53,003 nt of DNA from assembly GCA_025927475.1 (NCBI GenBank), contig JAICLL010000023.1, forward strand, positions 1 to 53,003, given 5' to 3'. Below, piece after piece: positions 17,785-26,471 of this stretch (its first letter is position 1; each line of letters starts with the position of its first letter). The stretch comes from Pirellulales bacterium. GTDB taxonomy: Bacteria; Planctomycetota; Planctomycetia; Pirellulales; JAICIG01. Made by a program: the position numbers and the translations under genes. The notes beneath the pieces were generated by a model that saw nothing but the letters and a program-made list of their open reading frames with translations, was not told the DNA's origin and ran no database searches.

Positions 17785-18172
17785 GGCGGCGGCTCTCGAT
17801 GGTCAGGTTTTCTCATGCGAATGCTAGCCGTAGCAAGGGCGATTCGCAAGGCGTCTGCTCGAGCGGAGCGGCAGGGTGCCGAAGCGCAGTCTCGATACCA
17901 GCAACTGCCGTCAGACTGGCTCGATCGTCTGCCAGACTTCCCACCGATCTTTGCAGCGCAAAGGGTAGCGGTCGGACGGACGCAACATGACGGCAAGGAC
18001 GCGGCAATCGTGGCGGAGCTGGCGGCTCTGGGCAAGTCGACGCCCTGGCCTTACAATCCGCCCAGGTCACCTTCCGCACATTGCCTGTTTACACCTTTCG
18101 GGAGTGTCCAGAGAAGTTTCGAGGGACCAGGATGGGCAACATTCGATTACTTTACGCGCTGCGAATACTTCT
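17785..18172. other. Divergent intergenic region, no gene
   Basis: Upstream sequences of pntAb (-) and the carboxypeptidase-like gene (+). The frames here are Arg/Ser-rich, without domains or signal peptides. No transhydrogenase alpha dI domain is present. Confidence 0.4.
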
Positions 18173-20194
18173 ATGACAACTCGACGCCATGCCTTGCCAG
18201 CGGTTTTCGCGATCGTATCGCAGGCGGTATGGGCGGTCGCCCAGACGCAGGCGTTCGGCCAGGCTGCTTTTTCGCCCGAACTCACACTGAAGGCCACGGT
18301 GCTATTGCCCGACGGCAGCCCCGCGGCGGGGGCCATTGTTCGTTCGAGCGATCACTACGAGGACTCCGTGAGAACCGCCACGGCCGATGCATCGGGACAG
18401 TTTGAGCTGCACGATCCTTTTTTGTACGGCATTCAGTTGTACGTGCTCTCTGCCGACCAGCGTCATCAGGCGGTGCATTGGGTTGCCGAAGAAGCCGTTC
18501 GCCTGGCAGTTGCCGAGCCGCTGACCATTCGGCTGGAGCGTGCGAGGCCGCACCTGGTGATCGTCACGGCGGGCGGCGAGCCGGTGGAGGGTGCTCAGGT
18601 CTGCGTTTCCGGGCATGTCGCTCAGCAGAAAGCCGTCACTCGAGACGATGGTACCGCGATCGTTTGGCTGCCAGCCGGTGAGCCGGTGCAGTCGGTGGTG
18701 GCGTGGCATCCGCGACTCGGGGTAAACGGGATCGACGAGCGAGGCCGAGCCGGGAGCCGCACGAAGACGGCCCTTTCGTTGTTGCCGCCCGGACCGCACG
18801 TCGTCCGACTGGTCGACGGCCAGGGTCGTCCGGCGGCCGGTCGGACCATCACGGCCAGCATTCGACCGGCCAAGGGTGGTTGGATTTTGACCAAAGACCT
18901 CAATGCCGCCCGGGCCGTCACCGACCAGAACGGCGAAGTGCGCTACGACTGGTTTCCGGCGGAGCGCGACAAAGGTGTCGACGTCGACCTGCTGGAACGG
19001 GAATGGAAAATCGACAAGACCGACCGCGACCAAACCCCCGATGGCCTGACCACGGTTCACGTGCGCCGAAGATACCCTGTCGAAGGCCGCGTCGAGTTTC
19101 CGCCCGGCGTCGATGCCGAGGGGGTCCTGCTCACGGGCTTTAGCTTCGGCCCGGAGCACCGCGGCGATATTCCCCAAACGCGCACTCGAAAAGACGGCTC
19201 GTTCCGCATGTATGCGCCCGCCGCGCATGCCTATGTGTTGGGTGTCTACGATCTTCAATGGACCAGCAATATCTGGTCAGGCGTGATGATCGCCCGCGAC
19301 GGGGCGCCGCAAACGAAACTGCGGCTGCGCGGCGAGCGGGCGACTCCAGTCAAGTTTAAGGTCACGCGCGGTCCCACGAAGCAGCCGATTGCCGACGCCT
19401 GGCTCGATCTTTCGCGCGAGGGCACTGTGGAATGGACGGACGAAAAGGGGGAAGCGCGAACCGGCATCGGCAGGGTTGGCGGCTGGGTGCGAACCGACGA
19501 AAACGGTCTGGCCAGCACCGGCCTGGGACGCGGCGAGGTTGAAATCCGCATCAGTTCGGGAGATTGGTCGGAAACCAAAACCATTCACGTGTTGTCGGAA
19601 GAGCCGGTGCAGGTCGACTTTCATCGCGACTGGATCGGCCGCCGCGTGCTGACGGCGCGGCCCACCGCCGATGCCAAGCCGTATGTTTCCTCGCCCGACG
19701 CGGTGGCGCTGGCCTGGACGAAGCGCGCCGGATTTATCGCGAAAGCCCACAAGGCCGTCGTGACGAACGACGGCTCGGTGAGGGTCGAGTTCGACGAATA
19801 CGAAATGTCGTTGCTGTTGATCGATCGGCAGCGAGAGCTTTCGGGATACGCCGAAGTGAGAGCAAAGGACAGTGAGGTCGATCTGCCGATGCGGGCGAAC
19901 GCGAGCTACAGCGGAACACTTGTCGACAAGCGGGACGGCAGCCCGCTGGCCGACCGCACCGTGCGGATGCTGACGGAGTCGTCGTTTCTGGACGTCGCCG
20001 AGCCGCAGCAGACCGACGCCACCGGGCGATTCGAGTTTATGAATTTGCCGGCCGGCGTGAAGTTAAGGTTGAGCATCGAGGAAGAGCGGGGCCGCCCGCG
20101 CTATTTACTGTTTGATGACGATCGGCGGTTTGAGCCTGGCGAACAGCGCACCGGCGACGTCGCAAAAGCCTCCCTGATGGACCGCCTCCGGTAG
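18173..20194 (+). CDS. Secreted carboxypeptidase-regulatory-like domain protein
   Basis: 673 aa. A signal peptide (about 1-25, ending near AVAQTQA) is followed by several beta-sandwich modules of the carboxypeptidase regulatory/transthyretin-like type, each with a 'gG.pv.ga.v......T..dG.a.v' pattern: LPDGSPAAGAIV, GGEPVEGAQVCVSGHV, GQGRPAAGRTI, RDGSPLADRTV. There is no protease motif. It is probably a large surface protein. The ATG at 18173 is chosen for its signal peptide. Confidence 0.75.
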   Translation: MTTRRHALPAVFAIVSQAVWAVAQTQAFGQAAFSPELTLKATVLLPDGSPAAGAIVRSSDHYEDSVRTATADASGQFELHDPFLYGIQLYVLSADQRHQAVHWVAEEAVRLAVAEPLTIRLERARPHLVIVTAGGEPVEGAQVCVSGHVAQQKAVTRDDGTAIVWLPAGEPVQSVVAWHPRLGVNGIDERGRAGSRTKTALSLLPPGPHVVRLVDGQGRPAAGRTITASIRPAKGGWILTKDLNAARAVTDQNGEVRYDWFPAERDKGVDVDLLEREWKIDKTDRDQTPDGLTTVHVRRRYPVEGRVEFPPGVDAEGVLLTGFSFGPEHRGDIPQTRTRKDGSFRMYAPAAHAYVLGVYDLQWTSNIWSGVMIARDGAPQTKLRLRGERATPVKFKVTRGPTKQPIADAWLDLSREGTVEWTDEKGEARTGIGRVGGWVRTDENGLASTGLGRGEVEIRISSGDWSETKTIHVLSEEPVQVDFHRDWIGRRVLTARPTADAKPYVSSPDAVALAWTKRAGFIAKAHKAVVTNDGSVRVEFDEYEMSLLLIDRQRELSGYAEVRAKDSEVDLPMRANASYSGTLVDKRDGSPLADRTVRMLTESSFLDVAEPQQTDATGRFEFMNLPAGVKLRLSIEEERGRPRYLLFDDDRRFEPGEQRTGDVAKASLMDRLR

Positions 20195-20217
20195 AAACGG
20201 CTGGACGGGGCAGGGCG

Positions 20218-21219
20218 TCAAGCTTTAAGCCACAGGCGGCGCAGCGCGTCGGAAGAGTCGGCGTGCGGGACGGCATCGAGAATCGTCCGCAGCAATCGAA
20301 CGTCGTCAATATGCTGAATCTCCGGCAAAAGCGTGAGCCCGCTCTGGCCAAACTTGATGCGCAACGCCACCTCGATACCAGCCAGCAGTCCCTCTTCACG
20401 TCCCTCTTCACGTCCCTCTTCACGTCCCTCTTCACGTCCCTCTTCACGTCCCTCTTCACGTCCCTTGGCCAACCCTTTCTCGAGGCCGATACGCTCAGCC
20501 GTCGATATGAACGGCATGTTTCTCTCCTTTTCAAAATCGTAGATTTCTTGATAGACCAGTTCGGCCAGCGGCCTCGGCAGGTTCATCATTCCGTCAATCA
20601 GGCGGTACAACTGACGTATCTGCTCGGCACTGAATCCCCGCCCGTAAAGCCCTTTGAGCAGCCGCACTTCGGACATGCGCCGCGCCTCATCGTCGTGCGC
20701 GGTTTCAAGTGTCTTCAAGTGCGCCAGCACCACCACGGCGAATGGGTTAGGGTTTGACTCCAGCGCCGGCTCGTCGGCCGCGTAGTCGAGCAGCTTGGCC
20801 GTCGAGAACTGGATGGCAACCTTCGTTCCCCACAGTTCGTAACCGAACCGGTCCGGCCGCCAACCTGAGCGGTTATCGCCCAGGATGGCGAAACTGGCCA
20901 CCCTTCGATTATAACGATCAAACAGCCGGTAGTTATAGACGAACATACGTTCGGCAAAATGGGTTTCCTGCTGGCTTTGCACCTCGACATGGACTAGAAC
21001 CCATTCGTCCTGGCCGTTCGTTCGCCAGACTTTTACAAGCTTGTCGGCTATGCGCCGGCCTTGCTCTGATTCGGGCGCGATCTGCTGCAGCTCCTTGTCG
21101 AGCATTTCGAAACCACGCGCCCAGGCGATCTCTCGGTGCGCTTCGCCGAAGAAAAAGGCCATAAACGGTTCGAAAAAGGCATCGATGGCCTCTTTCCACG
21201 CGTTGTCGAAGTCGGGCAT
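20218..21219 (-). CDS. Rpn-family (PD-(D/E)XK) nuclease-like protein with tandem GREE repeats
   Basis: 333 aa, of the Rpn/transposase-like nuclease type. The N-terminal PD-(D/E)xK core includes the HVEVQ strand (about 76-80) and nearby aromatic segments (FVYNYRLFDRYNR). A helical linker then contains six repeats of Gly-Arg-Glu-Glu, encoded by perfect 12-bp units, and a hydrophobic C-terminal region follows. Members are often seen as recombination-promoting or orphan mobile-type genes. The repeat length may vary between strains. The DNA substrate and function here are unknown. Confidence 0.8.
   Translation of the reverse strand: MPDFDNAWKEAIDAFFEPFMAFFFGEAHREIAWARGFEMLDKELQQIAPESEQGRRIADKLVKVWRTNGQDEWVLVHVEVQSQQETHFAERMFVYNYRLFDRYNRRVASFAILGDNRSGWRPDRFGYELWGTKVAIQFSTAKLLDYAADEPALESNPNPFAVVVLAHLKTLETAHDDEARRMSEVRLLKGLYGRGFSAEQIRQLYRLIDGMMNLPRPLAELVYQEIYDFEKERNMPFISTAERIGLEKGLAKGREEGREEGREEGREEGREEGREEGLLAGIEVALRIKFGQSGLTLLPEIQHIDDVRLLRTILDAVPHADSSDALRRLWLKA
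20389..20460. repeat. Six perfect 12-bp tandem repeats inside the Rpn-like gene
   Basis: The unit TCCCTCTTCACG (plus strand) is repeated six times without error, and a partial unit follows. On the coding strand it encodes Gly-Arg-Glu-Glu. Twelve bp is a multiple of three, so gain or loss of units keeps the reading frame. Confidence 0.95.
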
Positions 21220-21335
21220 GAGATTACCGGCTACGGGCTGAGAAGCATTCGCAAAAGCATTTCAAAACGCCCCTACTTTAGCCGGACCACCGAAGAGCCG
21301 GCAATTCAGGTCTGCGCAGACGGCGGGTGCCCCGC

Positions 21336-21457
21336 TCGCGCCTGCGGCGACCCCGCCCAGCCGAGCGCGGCTGGGCCACATGGGCGGTCGTAAGAAACAG
21401 CGAAAAACCCGCTGAAAACCAATAAAGCCACTCACCTGGTACAAAACAGAGAGAGCG
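21336..21457. repeat. Intergenic direct repeat, copy A
   Basis: It shares with 21528-21650 the blocks GCCTGCGGCGACC, GAAAAACCCGCTGAAAAC, ATAAAGCCACT and CCTGGTACAA. By eye the copies are roughly 80-85% identical, in the same orientation about 190 bp apart. Confidence 0.75.
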
Positions 21458-21527
21458 GCGAGATCAGCGTTCGGGGAACTTTTGTCCGGTCGACTTCCCG
21501 CATTTGTGGCCTAACTCGGATCTGCCG

Positions 21528-21650
21528 CGTCGCCTGCGGCGACCGCGCCGCAGCCGAGGGCGGCTGGGCCACACGTGCGGTCCTAAAACAGCCGAAAAAC
21601 CCGCTGAAAACTGATAAAGCCACTTCCCTGGTACAACACAGGGAGAGGCG
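21528..21650. repeat. Intergenic direct repeat, copy B
   Basis: Second copy of the element at 21336-21457. A related piece (AGCCGAGGGCGGCTG...CCACA) also appears near 43842-43868. Confidence 0.75.
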
Positions 21651-21908
21651 CGTTCCGCCGCGACCTCGCTTGACGCAGCGCACACCGGCGCCGCGCAGAT
21701 ACACCGCCCCCCCCAAAGGCGGCGTTGCGGCAACCAAAACCGCACGCCTGCGGCAAGCTTCTTAACGCCAAGCGCGGCAGAAGGTTATGGCCATAAAACG
21801 GCCATCGCATATTTTGTTTTTGTCAACGGCAACTGTTTTCGGTGCAACGGTAACTCCTGCTGTCGGGGCACATGCCGTGTTCGCGACAGCGCTGCTAAAA
21901 TGACCCGC

Positions 21909-24900
21909 ATGTCAAACCGCTTGGCTTCGCTCGTTTTTTGGCTGCTGGCTTGCCTGCCGGCCGCGGCGGCCGACGATGCGCCGACGCTGGAGCGCGAGGT
22001 GCTGCCGCTGCTGCGGGCACGGTGCGTCAAGTGCCACGGGCCGAACCGGCGAGAAGCGGAGCTCGATCTGAGCACGCCGCGCGGACTGGCCGCCGGCGGC
22101 GAGAATGGCCCGACCGTCGATCGCGCCGCCCCGCTGGAAAGCCTGCTCTGGCAGCGCGTCGAAGCCGGCGAGATGCCGCCCGACGATCCGCTGACCGAAG
22201 AAGAACAACAGATGCTGCGCCGTTGGCTGGCGGCCGGCGCGGCAGGGTTGCCGGCCGTTGCGGAGGATTCCGATCTCGTCGACCACTGGTCGTTTCGGCC
22301 GCTGGCTTCGCCGCCGCTGCCCGAGGCGGCAAAGGGCGAACCGCGGACGGCGATCGATCGCTATCTGTTGGCGACGCTCGAAGCGGCTGGTTTGACGTTC
22401 TCGCCCCAAGCAGATCGGTATGCGCTGCTCCGCCGGTTGAGTTTTGACCTGACCGGTCTGCCGCCAACACCCGAGGAAATCGAAGCGTTCATCGCCGACG
22501 AGCGGCCCGATGCGTATGAGCGTTGGGTCGAGCGCTATCTCGCCTCGCCGCACTACGGCGAGCGGTGGGGCAAGTGGTGGCTCGATGCCGCCGGCTATGC
22601 CGACAGCAACGGCTACTTCAGCGCCGACTCCGATCGCCCCTGGGCCCACCGCTATCGCGACTACGTGGTGGCGGCGCTGAATCGCGACGTGCCGTTCGAC
22701 CAGTTCCTGCGCGAGCAACTCGCGGGCGACGAACTTTCGGGCTATCGGCCTGGCGCCGCGATACGGGCCGAACAGGTCGAGCCGCTGTTGGCCACGCACT
22801 TTTTGCGAAACGCGCAAGACGGCACCGGCGAAAGCGACGGCAACCCCGACGAAGTGCGCGCCGACCGTTACAGCGTGTTGGAAGGCACGCAACAGGTTAT
22901 CGGCTCGGCGCTGTTGGGTCTGACGCTGCAATGCGCCCGCTGCCACGATCACAAGTTCGAGCCGGTCACCCAGGCCGAGTATTACCAACTGCAAGCGGTC
23001 TTGGCCGGAGCGTTCGATCCGGAACATTGGGTCAAGCCGAACGATCGGCAGTTGGTGACTGCTTCGGCCGGCGAACTGGCCGCCTGGGAAGCACAAGTAC
23101 GCGAGATCGACCAGGGCGTCGCGCGACTGCGGAGCGAATTTGCGGCGTGGGTGCGCGAGCACCGCCCGCGCGGCCACCTGCTGTTGGAAGACCATTTTGA
23201 TGTGCCGGACCAGCTTGCGCGGCACTGGACCAACACGGCGCCGGGCGACGACGCGCCGGCTGGCTTCCCGCCGGTGCAGGTGGGCGGCGCCTTGGCGCCC
23301 GCGGCGTCGGTGCAAGACGGCGCGTTGCGGGTGATCGAATCGGGCGGCGGCAACCGTTGGCTCTCGACCATCAAAAGCTTCGATTGGACGCCCGACGAAC
23401 CGGGCGGCAGCATTGCCGCCACCTTCGACCTGATTGCCGACCGCGTCGCAGCCGGCGGCGCCCCGGCGGCACGCATCGGTTATTACGTCGGCTTGCACGA
23501 CTACAACGACAACGGAGGCACTTCAGGCGGCAATCTGCTGATCGACGGCAACCCGGCCGGCGGGGCCGCGATCCACGTCGATTATCCTGGCGCCGATTCG
23601 CGTGCGGCGGGCAACATCGGCACGAGCGGCTATGTGCCAGGTCGCAACTACGGCGTGCGGATCACCAACGTCGGCGAAGGAAACTTCCGGCTTGAGCATG
23701 TGGTCGACGGCGTGGCGGAGGAGAAGTCGCTGACGCTTAAGGAGGCCGATCTGGCCACCGGTGGATTCGGCTTCGAGTTTTGCTGCGAGCGCAGTTTTAT
23801 TGTGGACAACGTGGTGATCGAGAGCAGCCCGCCGCAGAGTTCGACTGAGGCGGTCGCGTATGTAAAAGCCCATGAGCAAAAGCGTCAGGAATTGGAATCG
23901 GCCATCGCGGCCCTGAACCGGCGGCGGATCGATCGGCCGGGCCGCGCCGCCGTGGTCGTCGATGTCTCGCCGCATCCGCCCGACTGGTTTTTGCTGGTGC
24001 GGGGCAACTATGGCCAGCGCGGGCCAAAGGTCGAGCCGGGCGTGCCGGCCGTGCTGAGCGACGCGGCGAATCGCTACACGCTGTCTGCTGAGCCAGACGC
24101 GGCCAGCAGCGGCAGACGGGCGGCCTTGGCGCGATGGCTGACCAAGCCCGGTTCGCGGGCTGCGGCGTTGCTGGCCCGAGTCACGGTCAATCGCCTCTGG
24201 CAGCATCATTTTGGCGTGGGAATCTGCTCGACGCCCGAAAATCTCGGCCTCAGCGGCAGCCCTCCTTCGCACCCCGAGTTGCTGGAATACTTGGCCGCCG
24301 AATTTGCCGGCGGCGGCTGGCGCCTGAAACCGCTGCATCGGGCGATCGTGCTTTCAGCGGCGTATCGCCAGGCGAGCCTGCCGCGCGAGGATGGTCTGCG
24401 CATCGACGCCGGCAATCGGCTATTGTGGCGCTGGCCGCTGCGCCGCCTCGATGCGGAAAGCCTGCGCGATGCCGCGCTGGCCGCCAGCGGCGAGCTCGAC
24501 CTGACCGTGGGCGGGCGTTATGTGCCGACCACTCGCAACGCCGCGGGCGAAGTGGTGGTTGATGAAAACGCTCCCGGCGCGCGGCGGCGCAGTATCTATC
24601 TGCAACAGCGCCGCACACAAACGCTCAGTCTGTTGGAGGTTTTTGATACACCTTCGATGGTCACCAACTGCACGCGGCGATCATCGTCGACCATTCCGCT
24701 GCAGTCGCTCAGCGCGTTGAACGCCGAGTTTGCCGTAGCCCGCGCCCGCGGGCTCGCCGAGCGGCTGGCGGGTGAATCGAGTGGCGAATTCCTTCGCCGC
24801 GCGTTTTTGCTCGTCGCCGGCCGGCCGCCGCGCGATGACGAGCAAGCGGCCGCCGAGCGGTTCCTGCGCGAGCAGCCGGGCAATTACGCCGGTCGCACCG

Positions 24901-24974
24901 ACGCCGAACGACAAGCGCTGGTGGATTTTTGTCAGATGCTATTGGCCAGCAATGCGTGTTTGTATGTTGAGTAG
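21909..24974 (+). CDS. Planctomycete DUF1549/DUF1553 protein with haem-binding PSCyt1 motif and LamG-like insert
   Basis: About 1021 aa, exported (signal peptide ending near AAA). An N-terminal planctomycete cytochrome C domain has CVKCHG (CxxCH, about residue 39). DUF1549 follows, with CARCHDHKFEP (about 342-352), then a beta-rich LamG/concanavalin-like segment (about 428-640), then DUF1553 to the C-terminus. CxxCH motifs suggest c-type haem binding. It is an abundant planctomycete-specific family of unknown substrate, usually paired with DUF1501 as here. The ATG at 21909 is used; 21900 is also possible. Confidence 0.9.
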   Translation: MSNRLASLVFWLLACLPAAAADDAPTLEREVLPLLRARCVKCHGPNRREAELDLSTPRGLAAGGENGPTVDRAAPLESLLWQRVEAGEMPPDDPLTEEEQQMLRRWLAAGAAGLPAVAEDSDLVDHWSFRPLASPPLPEAAKGEPRTAIDRYLLATLEAAGLTFSPQADRYALLRRLSFDLTGLPPTPEEIEAFIADERPDAYERWVERYLASPHYGERWGKWWLDAAGYADSNGYFSADSDRPWAHRYRDYVVAALNRDVPFDQFLREQLAGDELSGYRPGAAIRAEQVEPLLATHFLRNAQDGTGESDGNPDEVRADRYSVLEGTQQVIGSALLGLTLQCARCHDHKFEPVTQAEYYQLQAVLAGAFDPEHWVKPNDRQLVTASAGELAAWEAQVREIDQGVARLRSEFAAWVREHRPRGHLLLEDHFDVPDQLARHWTNTAPGDDAPAGFPPVQVGGALAPAASVQDGALRVIESGGGNRWLSTIKSFDWTPDEPGGSIAATFDLIADRVAAGGAPAARIGYYVGLHDYNDNGGTSGGNLLIDGNPAGGAAIHVDYPGADSRAAGNIGTSGYVPGRNYGVRITNVGEGNFRLEHVVDGVAEEKSLTLKEADLATGGFGFEFCCERSFIVDNVVIESSPPQSSTEAVAYVKAHEQKRQELESAIAALNRRRIDRPGRAAVVVDVSPHPPDWFLLVRGNYGQRGPKVEPGVPAVLSDAANRYTLSAEPDAASSGRRAALARWLTKPGSRAAALLARVTVNRLWQHHFGVGICSTPENLGLSGSPPSHPELLEYLAAEFAGGGWRLKPLHRAIVLSAAYRQASLPREDGLRIDAGNRLLWRWPLRRLDAESLRDAALAASGELDLTVGGRYVPTTRNAAGEVVVDENAPGARRRSIYLQQRRTQTLSLLEVFDTPSMVTNCTRRSSSTIPLQSLSALNAEFAVARARGLAERLAGESSGEFLRRAFLLVAGRPPRDDEQAAAERFLREQPGNYAGRTDAERQALVDFCQMLLASNACLYVE

Positions 24975-25031
24975 CGAAAACGTTGGTGAAGCTGATTGTC
25001 TATCAAAACCGATGAGACCTCGAAAATCGCG

Positions 25032-26441
25032 ATGACCATGAACTCGTCGTCCCCATTTGCTCTTAACCGCCGGGCCTTTCTGGGCCGCTACGCCGGCTGC
25101 CTGGGCACGCTCGCGCTGGCCGAGTTGCTGTGCGAGCGGCCCACGCACAGTGCAGAGCCATCGCCATCCAGAGTCCTGCCCGCCAAGGCCAAGGCCGTCA
25201 TCTGTCTCTTCCAGCATGGCGGGCCGAGCCAGATGGATCTGTTCGACGCCAAGCCGGAACTGGCTAAACGGCATGGCGAGGCATATCCCGGCGAGCTGGA
25301 AGTTCATTTCAACAACCAGCAGGGCAAACTGTTGGCGTCGCCGTTCAGGTTTTCGCCCCGCGGCCAGTCGGGCATCGAGCTTTCGGAACTCTTGCCGCAC
25401 ACCGCTCAGATCGCCGACGATCTGACGCTCGTGCGCTCGATGACCACCGAATCGGTCGATCACGAAGCGGCGCTGCGGCTGATTCACAGCGGCAAGATTC
25501 AGGCCGGCCGCCCGACGTGGGGTTCGTGGATCACTTATGCCTTGGGCGCCGAAAGCCGCGACTTGCCCAGTTATGTGGTGCTGTCTGATCCGGGCGGATT
25601 GCCGGTCGATGGCGTCCGCAACTGGTCGAGCGGCTGGTTGCCCGCCGTGTGTCAAGGCACGCCCTTCCGGTCGGGCAGTTCGCCGGTGCTGAACCTGGCG
25701 ACACCGCCGGGCGTTACTCCGGCCGCGCGGAGCGAGCAGTTGCGTTTTCTGACGGAGCTGAACCGATCACATCTCAGCCGCCACCCCGACCGCTCGGAGC
25801 TCGCCGCGCGAATCGCCAACTTCGAGACGGCGGCGCGGATGCAAACCGCGGTGCCCGAAGTGCTCGATCTGTCGGGCGAGACCGAGGCGACGCGGCGGTT
25901 GTATGGTCTCGATCGGCCCAAGACCAAAGAGTATGCGGCGCGGTGCCTGTTGGCCCGGCGGCTGGTCGAGCGCGGCGTGCGCTTCGTGCAGGTTTTCTTG
26001 AGCGGCCAACCCTGGGACACGCACAGCAAAAACGCCGAAAGCCTGAAAGGGCTTTGCGCCCGCACCGATCAACCCAGTGCCGCCCTGGTAGCGGACCTCA
26101 AGCAGCGCGGCCTGCTCGATTCGACCATTGTATTGTGGACCGGCGAATTCGGCCGGTTGCCGATCTCGCAGGGCGCCGACGGACGAGACCACAACCGCCA
26201 TGCCTTTTCGCTGTGGTTGGCCGGCGGCGGTTTTAAGGCCGGCTATGCGCACGGCCAAACCGACCCGTTCGGCTATGCGGCGGTGGACCAGGTGGTGACC
26301 GTTCACGACTTGCACGCCACGCTGTTGCACGCCTTGGGACTCGACCACGTTCGCTTGACCTACCCGCACGAGGGCCGCAACGACAGTCTGACCGACGTTG
26401 AGGTTTCACACGCCCGCATCGTGCCGGAGCTGCTGGTGTAA
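25032..26441 (+). CDS. DUF1501 family Tat-exported protein
   Basis: 469 aa. An N-terminal twin-arginine signal (NRRAFLGRYAG, residues 12-22) is followed by a DUF1501 domain of the sulfatase-like/alkaline phosphatase fold, with ICLFQHGGPSQMDLFDAKPEL and GEFGRLPISQGADGRDHNRH as typical conserved blocks. Tat export suggests a protein folded with its metal in the cytosol. It follows the DUF1549/1553 gene by 57 bp and is almost certainly co-transcribed. The substrate of the pair is not known. Confidence 0.9.
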   Translation: MTMNSSSPFALNRRAFLGRYAGCLGTLALAELLCERPTHSAEPSPSRVLPAKAKAVICLFQHGGPSQMDLFDAKPELAKRHGEAYPGELEVHFNNQQGKLLASPFRFSPRGQSGIELSELLPHTAQIADDLTLVRSMTTESVDHEAALRLIHSGKIQAGRPTWGSWITYALGAESRDLPSYVVLSDPGGLPVDGVRNWSSGWLPAVCQGTPFRSGSSPVLNLATPPGVTPAARSEQLRFLTELNRSHLSRHPDRSELAARIANFETAARMQTAVPEVLDLSGETEATRRLYGLDRPKTKEYAARCLLARRLVERGVRFVQVFLSGQPWDTHSKNAESLKGLCARTDQPSAALVADLKQRGLLDSTIVLWTGEFGRLPISQGADGRDHNRHAFSLWLAGGGFKAGYAHGQTDPFGYAAVDQVVTVHDLHATLLHALGLDHVRLTYPHEGRNDSLTDVEVSHARIVPELLV

Positions 26442-26471
26442 CGTCGCCTTTCGCGCCGCGGAACCTTGCCA

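Larger units (their letters stand above)
21220..21908. other. 690-bp intergenic region with two long direct repeats
   Basis: It holds two direct repeats of about 120 bp (21336-21457 and 21528-21650), described separately, and otherwise nothing recognised. All frames are repeat-derived and Arg-rich. Confidence 0.5.
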
